NCBI GenBank assembly: GCA_002717185.1
Contig: PBDC01000018.1
Location: forward strand, 1 to 43,814
Source: Rhodospirillaceae bacterium
GTDB lineage: Bacteria; Pseudomonadota; Alphaproteobacteria; UBA8366; GCA-2717185
DNA: 43,814 nt
Reading direction: 5' to 3'
The first letter of the stretch is position 1. Every line of letters starts with the position of its first letter. This document shows positions 34,324-43,814 of this stretch, piece by piece. Below the pieces are notes generated by a model. The model had not been told where the DNA came from. It searched no databases and saw nothing but the letters and a program-made list of their open reading frames with translations. A program made the position numbers and the translations under genes.

Positions 34324-35520
34324 CTACGCCACGCCCACAGCGCCGCTCTCGACCAGGGCTTCGATCTCGCTCTCAGCAAAGCCATATTCTGCCAACACTT
34401 CCCGCGACTGCTCGCCGAGCGCCGGCGGCGGCGTGCGGATTGAGCCGTTCTTGAATGCATCAATGCGCAGCGGGTTGGCGATCAAATTGATTTGGCCTAA
34501 TTGTGGGTGCTCGACTTCTTCGATCATTTTTTGATGAAGGACATGTGGGTCAGCGAAGACCTTGTCCATTGTGTAGACCGGGCCCGCTGGTATGCCGGCT
34601 TTCACCAGCTTATGCGTCCAGTTGATAGCTGTGTCGGTGTGGAACCGTTTGTTCAGCCGTTCGCATAGGGCGTCACGATTTTCCATGCGCTTGTCGTTGT
34701 CGACGTAGTCGGGGTGCTCGATCAGCTCTTCTATGCCGAGCACTCCGCATAGCCGCTCCCACAGATCCTGCGTTGGTGCGCCGACATTCAACTGGCCGTC
34801 GCTGGCCTGACAGGTACCGTAGGGATAAGCTGCCATGTGGAAATTGCCGCCCAGGCCGGGCACGTCATTGGCTGACAGATAACGCTGACCCTGCACGTTT
34901 AGCATGCCGATTAAGGAGCCCAGCAGCGAGGTCTCGACCCGTTGGCCTTCGCCTGTAACATGGCGTTGGGCCACTGCGGCGCATATGCCCATCGCGGCCC
35001 ACATACCCGCGCCCACATCGCCGAAGGGTACTCCGGCCCGCGTCGGCTCGCCGCCGGGCCAACCGGTCACACTCATCACCCCGGACATGCCTTGAGCAAT
35101 CTGGTCGAGTCCGGGCCATTCGCCGTAGGGTCCATCGCGGCCGAAGCCAGTGATACTAGCGTAGATCAGTTTCGGGTTGTCCTTCTTCAATTTTTCGTAG
35201 CCCAGGCCCATTTCGTCGGTGCGGCCCGGTTTGAAATTCTCGACCAGTACGTCGACTTCACGAGCCAGTTTGCGTACCACTTCGAGCCCCTCGGGGTCCC
35301 GAAAATTGATCGCCAGATCGCGCTTGTTGCGGTTGATCGATAAATAGTAAGCGGCGATGTCCTGGTCAAACGGTCCCCAGGCCCGCGTCATGTCGCCCTT
35401 GGGTAAAGATTCCACCTTGATCACGTCAGCGCCGAAATCGCCGAGACACATGGTGCAAAATGGACCGGCGAGGGCACGGGTCAGGTCAAGCACACGGATA
35501 GAGTCGAGCGGCAGAGCCAT
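34324..35520 (-). CDS. CaiB/BaiF-family (class III) CoA transferase
   Basis: 398 aa. It transfers CoA between acids without a free acyl-enzyme anhydride of the usual class I type. Clear family pattern: VLDLTRALAGPFCTMCLGDFGADVIKVE (residues about 9-36), NRNKRDLAINFRDPEG, DVLVENFKPGRTDEMGLGYE with the catalytic Asp in LDQ/GP loop, YASITGFGRDGPYGEWPGLD (catalytic Asp at its end), and GIPAGPVYTMDKVFADPHV. ATG 35520 follows a strong AGGAGGA. The same frame stays open to 36249 but that part is antisense to the helicase gene and was not used. It is the first gene of the minus-strand catabolic unit. The substrate is unknown. Confidence 0.92.
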   Translation of the reverse strand: MALPLDSIRVLDLTRALAGPFCTMCLGDFGADVIKVESLPKGDMTRAWGPFDQDIAAYYLSINRNKRDLAINFRDPEGLEVVRKLAREVDVLVENFKPGRTDEMGLGYEKLKKDNPKLIYASITGFGRDGPYGEWPGLDQIAQGMSGVMSVTGWPGGEPTRAGVPFGDVGAGMWAAMGICAAVAQRHVTGEGQRVETSLLGSLIGMLNVQGQRYLSANDVPGLGGNFHMAAYPYGTCQASDGQLNVGAPTQDLWERLCGVLGIEELIEHPDYVDNDKRMENRDALCERLNKRFHTDTAINWTHKLVKAGIPAGPVYTMDKVFADPHVLHQKMIEEVEHPQLGQINLIANPLRIDAFKNGSIRTPPPALGEQSREVLAEYGFAESEIEALVESGAVGVA

Positions 35521-35638
35521 AGAAAATTCCTCCTGACAAACGAGATACGCGACACTACCAATCGCACCTGCGCGCTGTACAGATAGCCAGGTGAGCCAGT
35601 GATAGTACGTGTCGTATGCCGTCGCTATGATACTGGTG

Positions 35639-38368
35639 ATGGAGCCAAAACACCGCCTCATGCTTCCCGAAGCACCTGTCTTGGTCGTTGGCCTAGCCGT
35701 TGCGGTCTGGCTTAGCGCGGATGGTGAGATCGAGGAAATCAGCCATAAGGAGGCGGCCAAGCGCGCGGCCGGCCGGCGGCCCATCTTGTGCCATGCACCT
35801 GCGGTTGCCCGCCGGCTTGATATCGCGCGATTTTCCTGTTTCGACGTGTTGGAGCTGTTCGCTTTCGTGCGGCCGGCTACCTTCTGTGTTCCGACGGCGG
35901 ATGGCATCGCCGATGCGCTCGGTCTGCGGCCGCCTGTGGACGCGACGGCGCGTGCGACCCTGCTGCTGACGGTGGTGTCGGCCTTGCTACGCGAATTGGC
36001 CCTGCGGCCGCGTGATCGGGACGATCTGCCCGTGGCCTGGGCGATGGCTCGTGGTGGCTGGAACTGGGGCGTTGCCGTTTTGGCGGCGTTTGGCCAAGAG
36101 GCTGATGAGCGCCCTCGGGCACCAGCCGCGGGGCTCGACATCTGGCGCAACCTCCCGGAGTGGCAGGACTCCGCGCCGCCGGCCCCGTCTGGCAATCTGT
36201 CGGTGACACCTGCGGAAAGCCGGACGCGGCTGGCAATGCTGCTTGGCAACGGAGCAGAGGCGCGGCCAAGCCAATCTGATTACGCTTCTTCGGTGTCGCC
36301 CGCTTTTACCCCGCGCGACGATGAGGATATCCCGAATGTGGTGCTCGCCGAGGCCGGCACCGGTGTAGGTAAGACGCTGGGCTACATTGCGCCGGCTAGC
36401 GTCTGGGCCGAGCGCAATGAGGCACCGGTCTGGGTGTCCACCTATACCCGTAACCTGCAACACCAAATCGACCAGGAGCTTGATCGGCTGTATCCAGACC
36501 CGGGCACAAAACGCAACAAAGTCGTAGTTCGCAAGGGTCGCGAGAACTATCTTTGCTTGCTGAATTACGAGGAAGCAGTGCGCGGCGTCGCGGTGCGGGG
36601 CAGCGACGCTATCCCATTAGGCTTGATGGCTCGTTGGGCCGCTCGTACCCGCGACGGCGACACCAACGGCGGCGACTTCCCCGCCTGGTTGAGCGACGTA
36701 CTGGGTGCCGGCCCCACGATTGGCCTGACTGACCGGCGTGGCGAATGCATCTACTCCGCCTGTAGCCACTACACCAAATGCTTTATTGAGCGTGGTATCC
36801 GCAAAGCGCGCAGGGCTGACCTGGTGATTGCCAATCACGCACTGGTGATGATCCATGCAGCGCGGGGCATGCCGGATCACAGGCCGACACGCTTCGTTTT
36901 CGATGAAGGGCATCATGTCTTTGACGCGGCGGATAGCGCGTTCTCGGCTCATTTGACTGGTTTGGAAGGAATGGAATTGCGGCGTTGGCTGCGCGGATCA
37001 GAAGGACGCCGGCGCAGCCGATCACGTGGATTGAAAAGGCGAGCGGAGGACCTGCTGGGTAATGACGAGCAAGCAGAAAAGGCGCTGAACTTGGTCATCG
37101 AGAATGCTGCGATCCTGCCTAGCGAAGGCTGGCGACAGCGTGCGTCGGATGGATTGCCGAGTGGGCCCACAGAGACTTTGCTGACGGCGGTGCGCCGCAT
37201 GGTATACGCCAGGGTCGACAATGCGGAGAGCCCATTCGACTTGGAAGTTAGTGTTGAGGAGCCAACGCCGGAATTGCTGTCCGCCGCCGCTCGGCTGCAC
37301 GAGGCGCTTGGCTATCTGGCGCGGCCGCTTCGGGAGCTGCGCGGGCGGCTCATGGCCCGACTGGAGGCTGAGGCTGATAAGCTGGACAGCAGCACGCGCA
37401 ACCGTATCGAAGCGATCGCGCGGTCTCTGAAACATCGCGGCGAGGACATCGTCGAAGCCTGGCGCTTTATGCTGGTGACCTTGCCGGAGGGCACGCCGCC
37501 AGAGCACGCTGACTGGCTCTCTGTTGAGCGGATCGATGGCCGCGACTTCGATGTCGGGATGCACCGTCATTGGATCGATCCGACTTTGCCCTTCGCCGAA
37601 GCCGTCCTCAATCAGTCACAGGGTACGTTGATCACATCGGCGACCTTGGTGGATGGTTCCGGCGATGTAGATGCGGACTGGAAAGCCGCGGAGGTGCGAA
37701 CCGGTGCCGCGCATCTTGCTGCGCCGGCAATCCGATCGGCGGTGCCGTCACCTTTCGACTACACCCGGCAGACCCGTGTCCTTGTCGTAAATGATGTGAA
37801 AAAGACCGATATGGATCATGTCGCAGCTGCCTACCGAGTGCTGTTCCTGGCCGCAGGCGGGGGCAGTTTGGGGCTGTTCACGGCGATCGGACGTTTGCGG
37901 GCCATATATCAGCGGCTGGTGGAACCGCTGGATGCGGCGAACATACCTTTGTACGCCCAGCATGTGGACGCACTGAACCTTGCGACCCTGGTCGATATCT
38001 TTCGGGCTGAGGAAGATTCCTGCCTGCTGGGCACAGATGCGGTGCGCGATGGGGTCGACGTTCCGGGGAGGGCGTTGCGGCTGATTGTCTTCGATCGGGT
38101 GCCCTGGCCGCGGCCCACCATCATGCATCGCACCCGTCGTAAGGCGTTTGGCGCGCGCGCCTATGACGACATGATCACGCGGCTTCGGCTTAAGCAGGCC
38201 TATGGAAGGTTGGTTCGGCGCGCGACCGATCGAGGCCTCTTTGTACTGCTCGATGCCCGGATGCCATCGCGGTTGTCGGGTGCTTTCCCAGAGGGCGTAG
38301 AGATAGAACGAGTTGGTCTAGCAGAAGCTGTCGCCGAGACGACTAAGTATTTGGAAGCCTCAGTGTGA
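35639..38368 (+). CDS. DinG/XPD-type ATP-dependent DNA helicase
   Basis: About 909 aa. A superfamily 2 helicase of the Fe-S group. The N-terminal part (about 1-220) is of the alpha-specific type (LPEAPVLVVGLAVAVWLSADGE). Walker A AEAGTGVGKT is at about 239-247 and the DEAH box DEGHH starts near 422. Four cysteines, Cys306, Cys370, Cys375 and Cys381, sit between them and match the [4Fe-4S] cluster of XPD/DinG. The C-terminal helicase half has TLITSATL, LLGTDAVRDGVDVPGRALRLIVFDRVPWPRP and KQAYGRLVRR. It probably resolves R-loops or damage-induced structures. The start is uncertain: ATG 35639 is used, ATG 35627 and GTG 35609 are in frame. It is divergent from the CoA transferase. Confidence 0.9.
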   Translation: MEPKHRLMLPEAPVLVVGLAVAVWLSADGEIEEISHKEAAKRAAGRRPILCHAPAVARRLDIARFSCFDVLELFAFVRPATFCVPTADGIADALGLRPPVDATARATLLLTVVSALLRELALRPRDRDDLPVAWAMARGGWNWGVAVLAAFGQEADERPRAPAAGLDIWRNLPEWQDSAPPAPSGNLSVTPAESRTRLAMLLGNGAEARPSQSDYASSVSPAFTPRDDEDIPNVVLAEAGTGVGKTLGYIAPASVWAERNEAPVWVSTYTRNLQHQIDQELDRLYPDPGTKRNKVVVRKGRENYLCLLNYEEAVRGVAVRGSDAIPLGLMARWAARTRDGDTNGGDFPAWLSDVLGAGPTIGLTDRRGECIYSACSHYTKCFIERGIRKARRADLVIANHALVMIHAARGMPDHRPTRFVFDEGHHVFDAADSAFSAHLTGLEGMELRRWLRGSEGRRRSRSRGLKRRAEDLLGNDEQAEKALNLVIENAAILPSEGWRQRASDGLPSGPTETLLTAVRRMVYARVDNAESPFDLEVSVEEPTPELLSAAARLHEALGYLARPLRELRGRLMARLEAEADKLDSSTRNRIEAIARSLKHRGEDIVEAWRFMLVTLPEGTPPEHADWLSVERIDGRDFDVGMHRHWIDPTLPFAEAVLNQSQGTLITSATLVDGSGDVDADWKAAEVRTGAAHLAAPAIRSAVPSPFDYTRQTRVLVVNDVKKTDMDHVAAAYRVLFLAAGGGSLGLFTAIGRLRAIYQRLVEPLDAANIPLYAQHVDALNLATLVDIFRAEEDSCLLGTDAVRDGVDVPGRALRLIVFDRVPWPRPTIMHRTRRKAFGARAYDDMITRLRLKQAYGRLVRRATDRGLFVLLDARMPSRLSGAFPEGVEIERVGLAEAVAETTKYLEASV

Positions 38369-38582
38369 GTTTGACGGAGCCGGGCCTTATTAGCCTGCCC
38401 ATTTTAGGACTCTGTGTGAGACTATCTACGCGCTGGCGACTGAGACCGCTTCGGTTGATGGTTGTTCGGCCCCGCGGAACCACGATTTCCCAACTTAATC
38501 CATCGACGCGCTAGTTACCGTTGTGGTTGAACACGGTGTACGTGCCCGTTACGCCTGTCCTTGAGGTTGCCTATGCATTGAT

Positions 38583-39044
38583 TTAGCCGCTGACTGCTTT
38601 GACCCGACGACGAGGGCGAACGCCGGACAACAGTCGCAATGCGTCACCGAACGTATCCTTTTCCGGGCCAAGGGGATCGTGAAACAGGGAATCAGTTTGC
38701 GCCATTTTTGGCTCGGCGCGGGCCAGCAACTTGGTGCCGGCTGCGCTCAATTTGACGGCAAATGCACGGCCGTCTGCCGTATGGTTTTTACGTTCGATCA
38801 ACTCTGCTTTTTTTAGGCATCGTAGGACCTGCGACGTCATCATCGGGTCGCTTTGGCAATGGCGTGCGAGATCGGCTTGCTTGACTGGCTCACCAGTCTC
38901 TTCTTGTAAGTCCCGTAGGCCTGCTAGCAACAGGTACTGCACGGGCGTGATTTCGAACGGGGCGAGCACCGAGCGGACCTTCTTTTGCCAAAGGTTTGCC
39001 ACCCGCCATAATAAATAGCCTGGTATTCCGCAGTTATCTGACAT
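38583..39044 (-). CDS. MarR-family transcriptional regulator
   Basis: 153 aa. The winged-helix core (about 30-110) has ITPVQYLLLAGLRDLQE, KQADLARHCQSDPMMTSQVLRCLKKAELIERKNH and DGRAFAVKLSAAG (the wing with DxR). Flanking helices form the dimer interface. The MMTSQVLR recognition helix is typical of the family. The N-terminal CGIPGY has a lone Cys5, but there is no conserved peroxide-sensing context. No divergent target gene is next to it: helicase lies tail-to-tail 214 bp away, and upstream is about 0.7 kb of non-coding DNA. What it regulates is unknown. Confidence 0.88.
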   Translation of the reverse strand: MSDNCGIPGYLLWRVANLWQKKVRSVLAPFEITPVQYLLLAGLRDLQEETGEPVKQADLARHCQSDPMMTSQVLRCLKKAELIERKNHTADGRAFAVKLSAAGTKLLARAEPKMAQTDSLFHDPLGPEKDTFGDALRLLSGVRPRRRVKAVSG

Positions 39045-39699
39045 TCAACGCCCCTATTTCGTGACGTTATATTTTTAATATGTGCGCATAATTTTACAAG
39101 TTTTGCGGTGGGTTCTGCTGGACTGGTTCTTAAAAAACCATCCCACAAAGAAAAAACAAATCAAACCATTGAATATAATGGGATTTTAGTTCTGCACGAA
39201 TTATGCTACAAATGCAGTATAATTGGAATCTGTCTTACGAGCTCAATCACGGAAGGCTCCAAAATCGCCGAAGCCTTCCAGTGATTCGCGGCGGCCCTGG
39301 AACGAAGCCGAGGCTGTAGGACTAGAGATGCCTTTGGCCGCGCATAGCCGGGTGATGCTGACCGAACCAACTTCCCCGTGATTGCTGTATTAGGCTGAGG
39401 TCAGGATCTCACTCAGTTCTCAAGCGGTATTTGCCTTCGCGGTCTTGGTGTTCGATCCGCAGTGGATCAACCGGCCGGAGAACGAGGTGCGATCATAAAC
39501 GCTACGCAAATATGGAATAATCTGCGCGTGCGACCAGATGATCCTGACCTCGCTGTTGATGGGGCGGTTTCCAGGCGGTGCAATTTATCAGTGGTGCGGC
39601 CGAGCTAACTAACCTGGCGAACGACCTCAAGGACTATGTTTTGGTTGAACTGGCGGCCTCAAACACTCGCGACCCTCGGACGCCCAAGAAATCCCACCT
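39045..39699. other. Noncoding or decayed region, no intact gene
   Basis: This 655-bp stretch lies upstream of the MarR gene and downstream of groEL. Plus-strand frames hold short protein-like pieces in different registers. Near 39420-39605 one reads SSGICLRGLGVRSAVDQPAG and onward for about 60 codons. Near 39560-39690 another has FISGAAELTNLANDLKDYVL. Neither has a start signal, and I recognise no family. The pattern suggests a gene in decay, but chance open frames are not excluded. The left end (39045-39200) is AT-rich and likely holds the MarR promoter. Confidence 0.35.
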
Positions 39700-39736
39700 A
39701 AAAGAGAAAAGAGCCGCGTCCAACCGGACGCGGCTC
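39700..39736 (-). terminator. Intrinsic terminator of groESL
   Basis: On the plus strand GAGCCGCGTCC (39711-39721) and GGACGCGGCTC (39726-39736) form a perfect 11-bp stem with an AACC loop. Read in the groEL direction it is followed by the T-rich run TTTTCTCTTT. It begins 24 bp after the groEL stop, a classic factor-independent terminator. Confidence 0.92.
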
Positions 39737-39759
39737 CAATCTTGAGATGGGTGAAGTGG

Positions 39760-41433
<1,674 letters not shown>

Positions 41434-41470
41434 TTATCCGGCTTTGAATCTTTTGCATTTGTGTCGCGCG

Positions 41471-41758
41471 CTAATCCATCACGCACATGATGTCGGACTC
41501 CTTCATGATGAGGAGTTCTTCGCCATCTACTTTTACTTCGGTTCCCGACCATTTTCCGAACAGGACGCGGTCGCCCTTCTTGACATCCAACGGCGTCACA
41601 GTGCCGCTTTCGGACCGAGTGCCGCTGCCCGTAGCGATGATCTCGCCTTCCATCGGTTTTTCCTGCGCGGTGTCGGGAATTATGATCCCACCTGCGCTTT
41701 TTTCTTCGCTTTCGACCCGCCGCACCAGCACGCGGTCATGAAGTGGCCTGAATTTCAT
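41471..41758 (-). CDS. groES: Co-chaperonin GroES (10 kDa)
   Basis: 95 aa, the family length. It caps the GroEL ring. [20 protein letters not shown], the mobile loop [18 protein letters not shown] and [23 protein letters not shown] are all typical. ATG 41758 has GGAGGACAGGG directly upstream. The open frame extends to 41809 but the extra residues do not fit the family. It is the first gene of the groESL operon, 65 bp downstream of the CIRCE element. Confidence 0.98.
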   Translation of the reverse strand: MKFRPLHDRVLVRRVESEEKSAGGIIIPDTAQEKPMEGEIIATGSGTRSESGTVTPLDVKKGDRVLFGKWSGTEVKVDGEELLIMKESDIMCVMD

Positions 41759-41822
41759 CCCTGTCCTCCGGTTCGCTATTAAGCTTTTGAAATCTGTCTC
41801 GAATCCCACACAAATAGAGCTT

Positions 41823-41849
41823 TTAGCACTCTAATGTTCCGAGTGCCAC
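41823..41849 (-). promoter_or_regulatory. CIRCE element (HrcA operator)
   Basis: On the plus strand TTAGCACTC (41823-41831), nine bases, then GAGTGCCAC (41841-41849). The consensus is TTAGCACTC-N9-GAGTGCTAA; the first arm is perfect and the second differs only at its last three bases (CAC for TAA). Its place between promoter and groES fits HrcA repression of the operon. Confidence 0.9.
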
Positions 41850-41851
41850 GG

Positions 41852-41880
41852 CATCTAAGGCTTCGCCGCGTGCAAGTCAA
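41852..41880 (-). promoter_or_regulatory. Probable groESL promoter
   Basis: On the minus strand TTGACT (41880-41875) and TAGATG (41857-41852) are separated by 17 bases, a good sigma-70-type pair placed just upstream of CIRCE. A clear sigma-32 (heat-shock) -10 of the CCCCAT kind was not seen, although CTTGAC is shared with that class. Confidence 0.6.
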
Positions 41881-41964
41881 GGCCCCTGCCGGAGAAATCC
41901 CCGCTGCCGCTTGGCGGAGACTAGAAGTAATTTTCGGGAACGGATTATAATTTGCTGGAATCAT

Positions 41965-42330
41965 TAAATTATAAATTTAGGCATGCAAAAACCCTGGCAT
42001 TATTAAAGCCAGTGAAATTGTTGGATTGCTGTTCCTTAATTGCGTAAAAACAATTAGATCCCAAAATGACGGGTACGTCTGAGGTTTCTGCATTCAAACC
42101 GTTCTAACTGACAACTTTAGAAAAATTCTATCGCTTGGCAGACTGCTTCGGTATTTTGGAATTGCGGTCGGGCAGAAGGCCTACATGGCATTGGAATTTA
42201 TCAAGCTGCAAAAGTTTCCCAACTTTCCTGGACAAGAAACTCGATGCTCCGATTAATTTCGCCCGCTTGACGGGCCGGGGCTTTTTCGCTCGTATTTGCG
42301 GCAACATGGCGTAGGAGGGGGACCACATCG
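41965..42330. other. Intergenic region upstream of the ferredoxin reductase
   Basis: This 366-bp gap lies between the groESL promoter and the reductase gene, which are divergent. No open frame or tRNA was found. A small hairpin (GCCCG-CTTGA-CGGGC, about 42262-42276) followed by CGGGGCTTTTT near 42277-42287 looks like a weak terminator and could end a short transcript. The reductase's AGGAGGGGG ribosome-binding site is at about 42312-42320. Confidence 0.4.
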
Positions 42331-43638
42331 ATGTCGATAAGCGTTGTCATTGTGGGATCGGGCCCAAGCGGATTTTATGTCGCCGAAGCCCTTATCAAAG
42401 CCGAGGCGGATGTCGCAGTTGACATCGTAGATAAGCTGCCGACGCCTTATGGGCTCATCCGTGGCGGTGTTGCCCCGGACCACCAAAAAACAAAGCGGGT
42501 GACGCGCGCATATGAAAGGACAGCGACCAACGAGGCAGTCCGGTATTACGGCAATGTCGAATTGGGTCGGGATGTAAGCCTCAGCGAGCTTCGAGAGATC
42601 TACGACGCGGTGGTCTTAACCATCGGGATGCCAGGTGACAGTAAGCTCGGGATCCCGGGTGAAGACAAGAAAGGCGTCATCGGGTCAGCAGCCTTCGTGG
42701 GTTGGTATAACGGGCATCCTGATTTTCGTGACCTCGACCCGCACCTTGGGACGGAAAACGTCGTTGTGATTGGCAATGGTAATGTTGCGATTGACGTGGC
42801 GCGGGTACTGGTTAAGACGCCGGAAGAAATGACCGAAGCGGATCTGCCGCGACATGTCGGCGAGGCGATCCAGGAGTCGTCAGTCACGGATGTCTTCATG
42901 GTTGGGCGCCGCGGCCCGGTCGAGGCCAAGTTTACAAATGTCGAATTGCGTGAGATGGGGCATCTGGTCGATGCTCACGCGATTGTCGACCCGGACGATC
43001 TGCCGGATGAGGTCATCGGCGACTGGTCCGACCGGGACCGGCGGTTGCGCGAAAGAAACCTCGAATCGCTGCGCGGATTTAGTTCCCAGGAGCGCGATGA
43101 GAAGGCGAAGTCCGTCCATTTCACCTTCTACGCCCAGCCGGTCGAGATCCTCGGTGACGATGCGGTTACCGGAATTCAGCTTGAGAAGACGCGTGTTGTT
43201 GATGGACGTGCGCAGGGCACCGGGGATTTTTTCGAGATTGCTTGTGGTTTGGTTGTGCCGGCGATCGGCTACGTTCTGGAGCCGCAGGAAGACATTCCGT
43301 TTGATGAGAAAACAGGTACGGTCCGGAACGCCGACGGGCGCGTTGATGATGGCCTTTATGTCGCTGGTTGGGCGCGGCGGGGACCAACTGGGGTGATCGG
43401 GACTAACAAGCCGGATGGCCAGAACGTCGCGGCCTTGTTGCTGGAGGATATCCCTGCAGGTTCAAAACCAGGCAGCAGCGCCTTCGAGGTGTTGTTGAAG
43501 TCACGGAATATCCGGTGGCTAGATTTCTCGGACTGGAAGAAAATTGATGATGCGGAAGTAGCTAATGCGAATCCAGGGGCTCCGCGCGAAAAATTTGTAA
43601 CAGCGGCGGATATGCTGCAATTCCTGGATAATGTTTGA
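42331..43638 (+). CDS. Ferredoxin/adrenodoxin-type NADP+ reductase (FprA family)
   Basis: 435 aa. It passes electrons between NADPH and a ferredoxin. The FAD motif VVIVGSGPSGFYVAEALIKA (about 5-24) is followed by VDKLPTPYGLIRGGVAPDHQ, the hallmark of the adrenodoxin reductase/FprA group. The NADP motif VVVIGNGNVAIDVARVLVKT is at about 146-165, with VGRRGPVEAKFTNVELREMG for the 2'-phosphate. The C-terminal WARRGPTGVIGTNKPDG closes over FAD. It follows the strong AGGAGGGGG site. It stands alone, so the partner ferredoxin or P450 lies elsewhere. Confidence 0.94.
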   Translation: MSISVVIVGSGPSGFYVAEALIKAEADVAVDIVDKLPTPYGLIRGGVAPDHQKTKRVTRAYERTATNEAVRYYGNVELGRDVSLSELREIYDAVVLTIGMPGDSKLGIPGEDKKGVIGSAAFVGWYNGHPDFRDLDPHLGTENVVVIGNGNVAIDVARVLVKTPEEMTEADLPRHVGEAIQESSVTDVFMVGRRGPVEAKFTNVELREMGHLVDAHAIVDPDDLPDEVIGDWSDRDRRLRERNLESLRGFSSQERDEKAKSVHFTFYAQPVEILGDDAVTGIQLEKTRVVDGRAQGTGDFFEIACGLVVPAIGYVLEPQEDIPFDEKTGTVRNADGRVDDGLYVAGWARRGPTGVIGTNKPDGQNVAALLLEDIPAGSKPGSSAFEVLLKSRNIRWLDFSDWKKIDDAEVANANPGAPREKFVTAADMLQFLDNV

Positions 43639-43814
43639 CGCGTTTTGAAGGGACGCCATTTAAGCTTGATCCAACTCTCCGCGACACGAGCTGTGCCCTT
43701 ATTGCCTGAGCTATTTTCTGCGGGTTTAACTGCATGACTCCGTTAGGTCTTCGCCGTTGCGTCCCATGGGCCGCTGCGATAGGTATTGCAGTAACGCTGC
43801 ATTAAAAGTTTACC

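Noticed and set aside
35521..36249. N-terminal extension of the CoA transferase frame to 641 residues
   Set aside because: It is antisense to the helicase gene, is rich in Arg, Ser and Ala without family features, and a strong AGGAGGA site marks the start at 35520.
42262..42287. Strong terminator upstream of the ferredoxin reductase
   Set aside because: The stem is only 5 bp and separated from the T-run by CGGGGC; kept only as a remark in the intergenic entry.
43734..43805. Short frame MTPLGLRRCVPWAAAIGIAV near the right edge, resembling a signal peptide
   Set aside because: It stops after 23 codons (TAA), has no clear ribosome-binding site, and the window ends, so no gene can be supported.

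Overview
The window looks like a chromosomal segment of an alphaproteobacterium, perhaps a Rhodospirillales-like lineage. The evidence is the tmRNA tag ANDNFAGEARLAA, encoded at the left edge next to an alpha-type sspB, an ArsR regulator fused to a methyltransferase ahead of metF-metH, an alpha-like infA, and a groESL operon with a CIRCE element. The genus cannot be fixed by reading alone. Housekeeping genes alternate with catabolic islands, and several decayed genes and pseudo-RNA fragments sit in the gaps.

Region by region. 1-0.7 kb: the 3' part of tmRNA, then its adaptor sspB. 1.0-5.2 kb: class I fumarase, then on the minus strand an FAD amine/amino-acid oxidase and a two-domain sulfurtransferase. 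5.6-8.8 kb: ettA, and the outer-membrane lipid-asymmetry pair mlaA-mlaC on the minus strand. 9.1-14.6 kb: a methionine-cycle operon (ArsR-methyltransferase, metF, metH) with an AT-rich palindrome in front of it. 14.6-19.9 kb: a thioesterase, a decayed gene, a flavin reductase plus tandem carboxymuconolactone-decarboxylase-like protein on the minus strand, and an SDR, a TauD-type dioxygenase and a long-form purC on the plus strand. 20.4-24.8 kb: a homodimeric 2-oxoacid dehydrogenase E1 facing an Lrp-type regulator (an mdeB/mdeR-like pair), infA, dusA, and the broken remains of an OhrR-like regulator overlapping the dusA start.

25.7-35.5 kb is the most unusual part. A plus-strand cassette encodes a tandem OsmC-like protein and both subunits of a divergent aconitase X. 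It sits behind a perfect 9-bp palindrome and runs tail-to-tail into a minus-strand set: CaiB-type CoA transferase, D-2-hydroxyacid dehydrogenase, AMP-forming acyl-CoA ligase, double-hotdog dehydratase and amidase. The large aconitase X subunit lacks the three cysteine motifs I associate with the family's Fe-S site, so its chemistry is not predictable from the family. A pathway that activates a hydroxy- or amide-bearing acid to a CoA ester and dehydrates it is a reasonable inference, but the substrate is unknown.

35.6-43.8 kb: a DinG/XPD-type Fe-S helicase, a MarR regulator, about 0.7 kb of apparently decayed DNA, groES-groEL with a promoter, CIRCE and an intrinsic terminator, and an adrenodoxin-reductase-type ferredoxin-NADP+ reductase. 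No CRISPR array, complete tRNA, rRNA, intact insertion sequence or prophage was seen.
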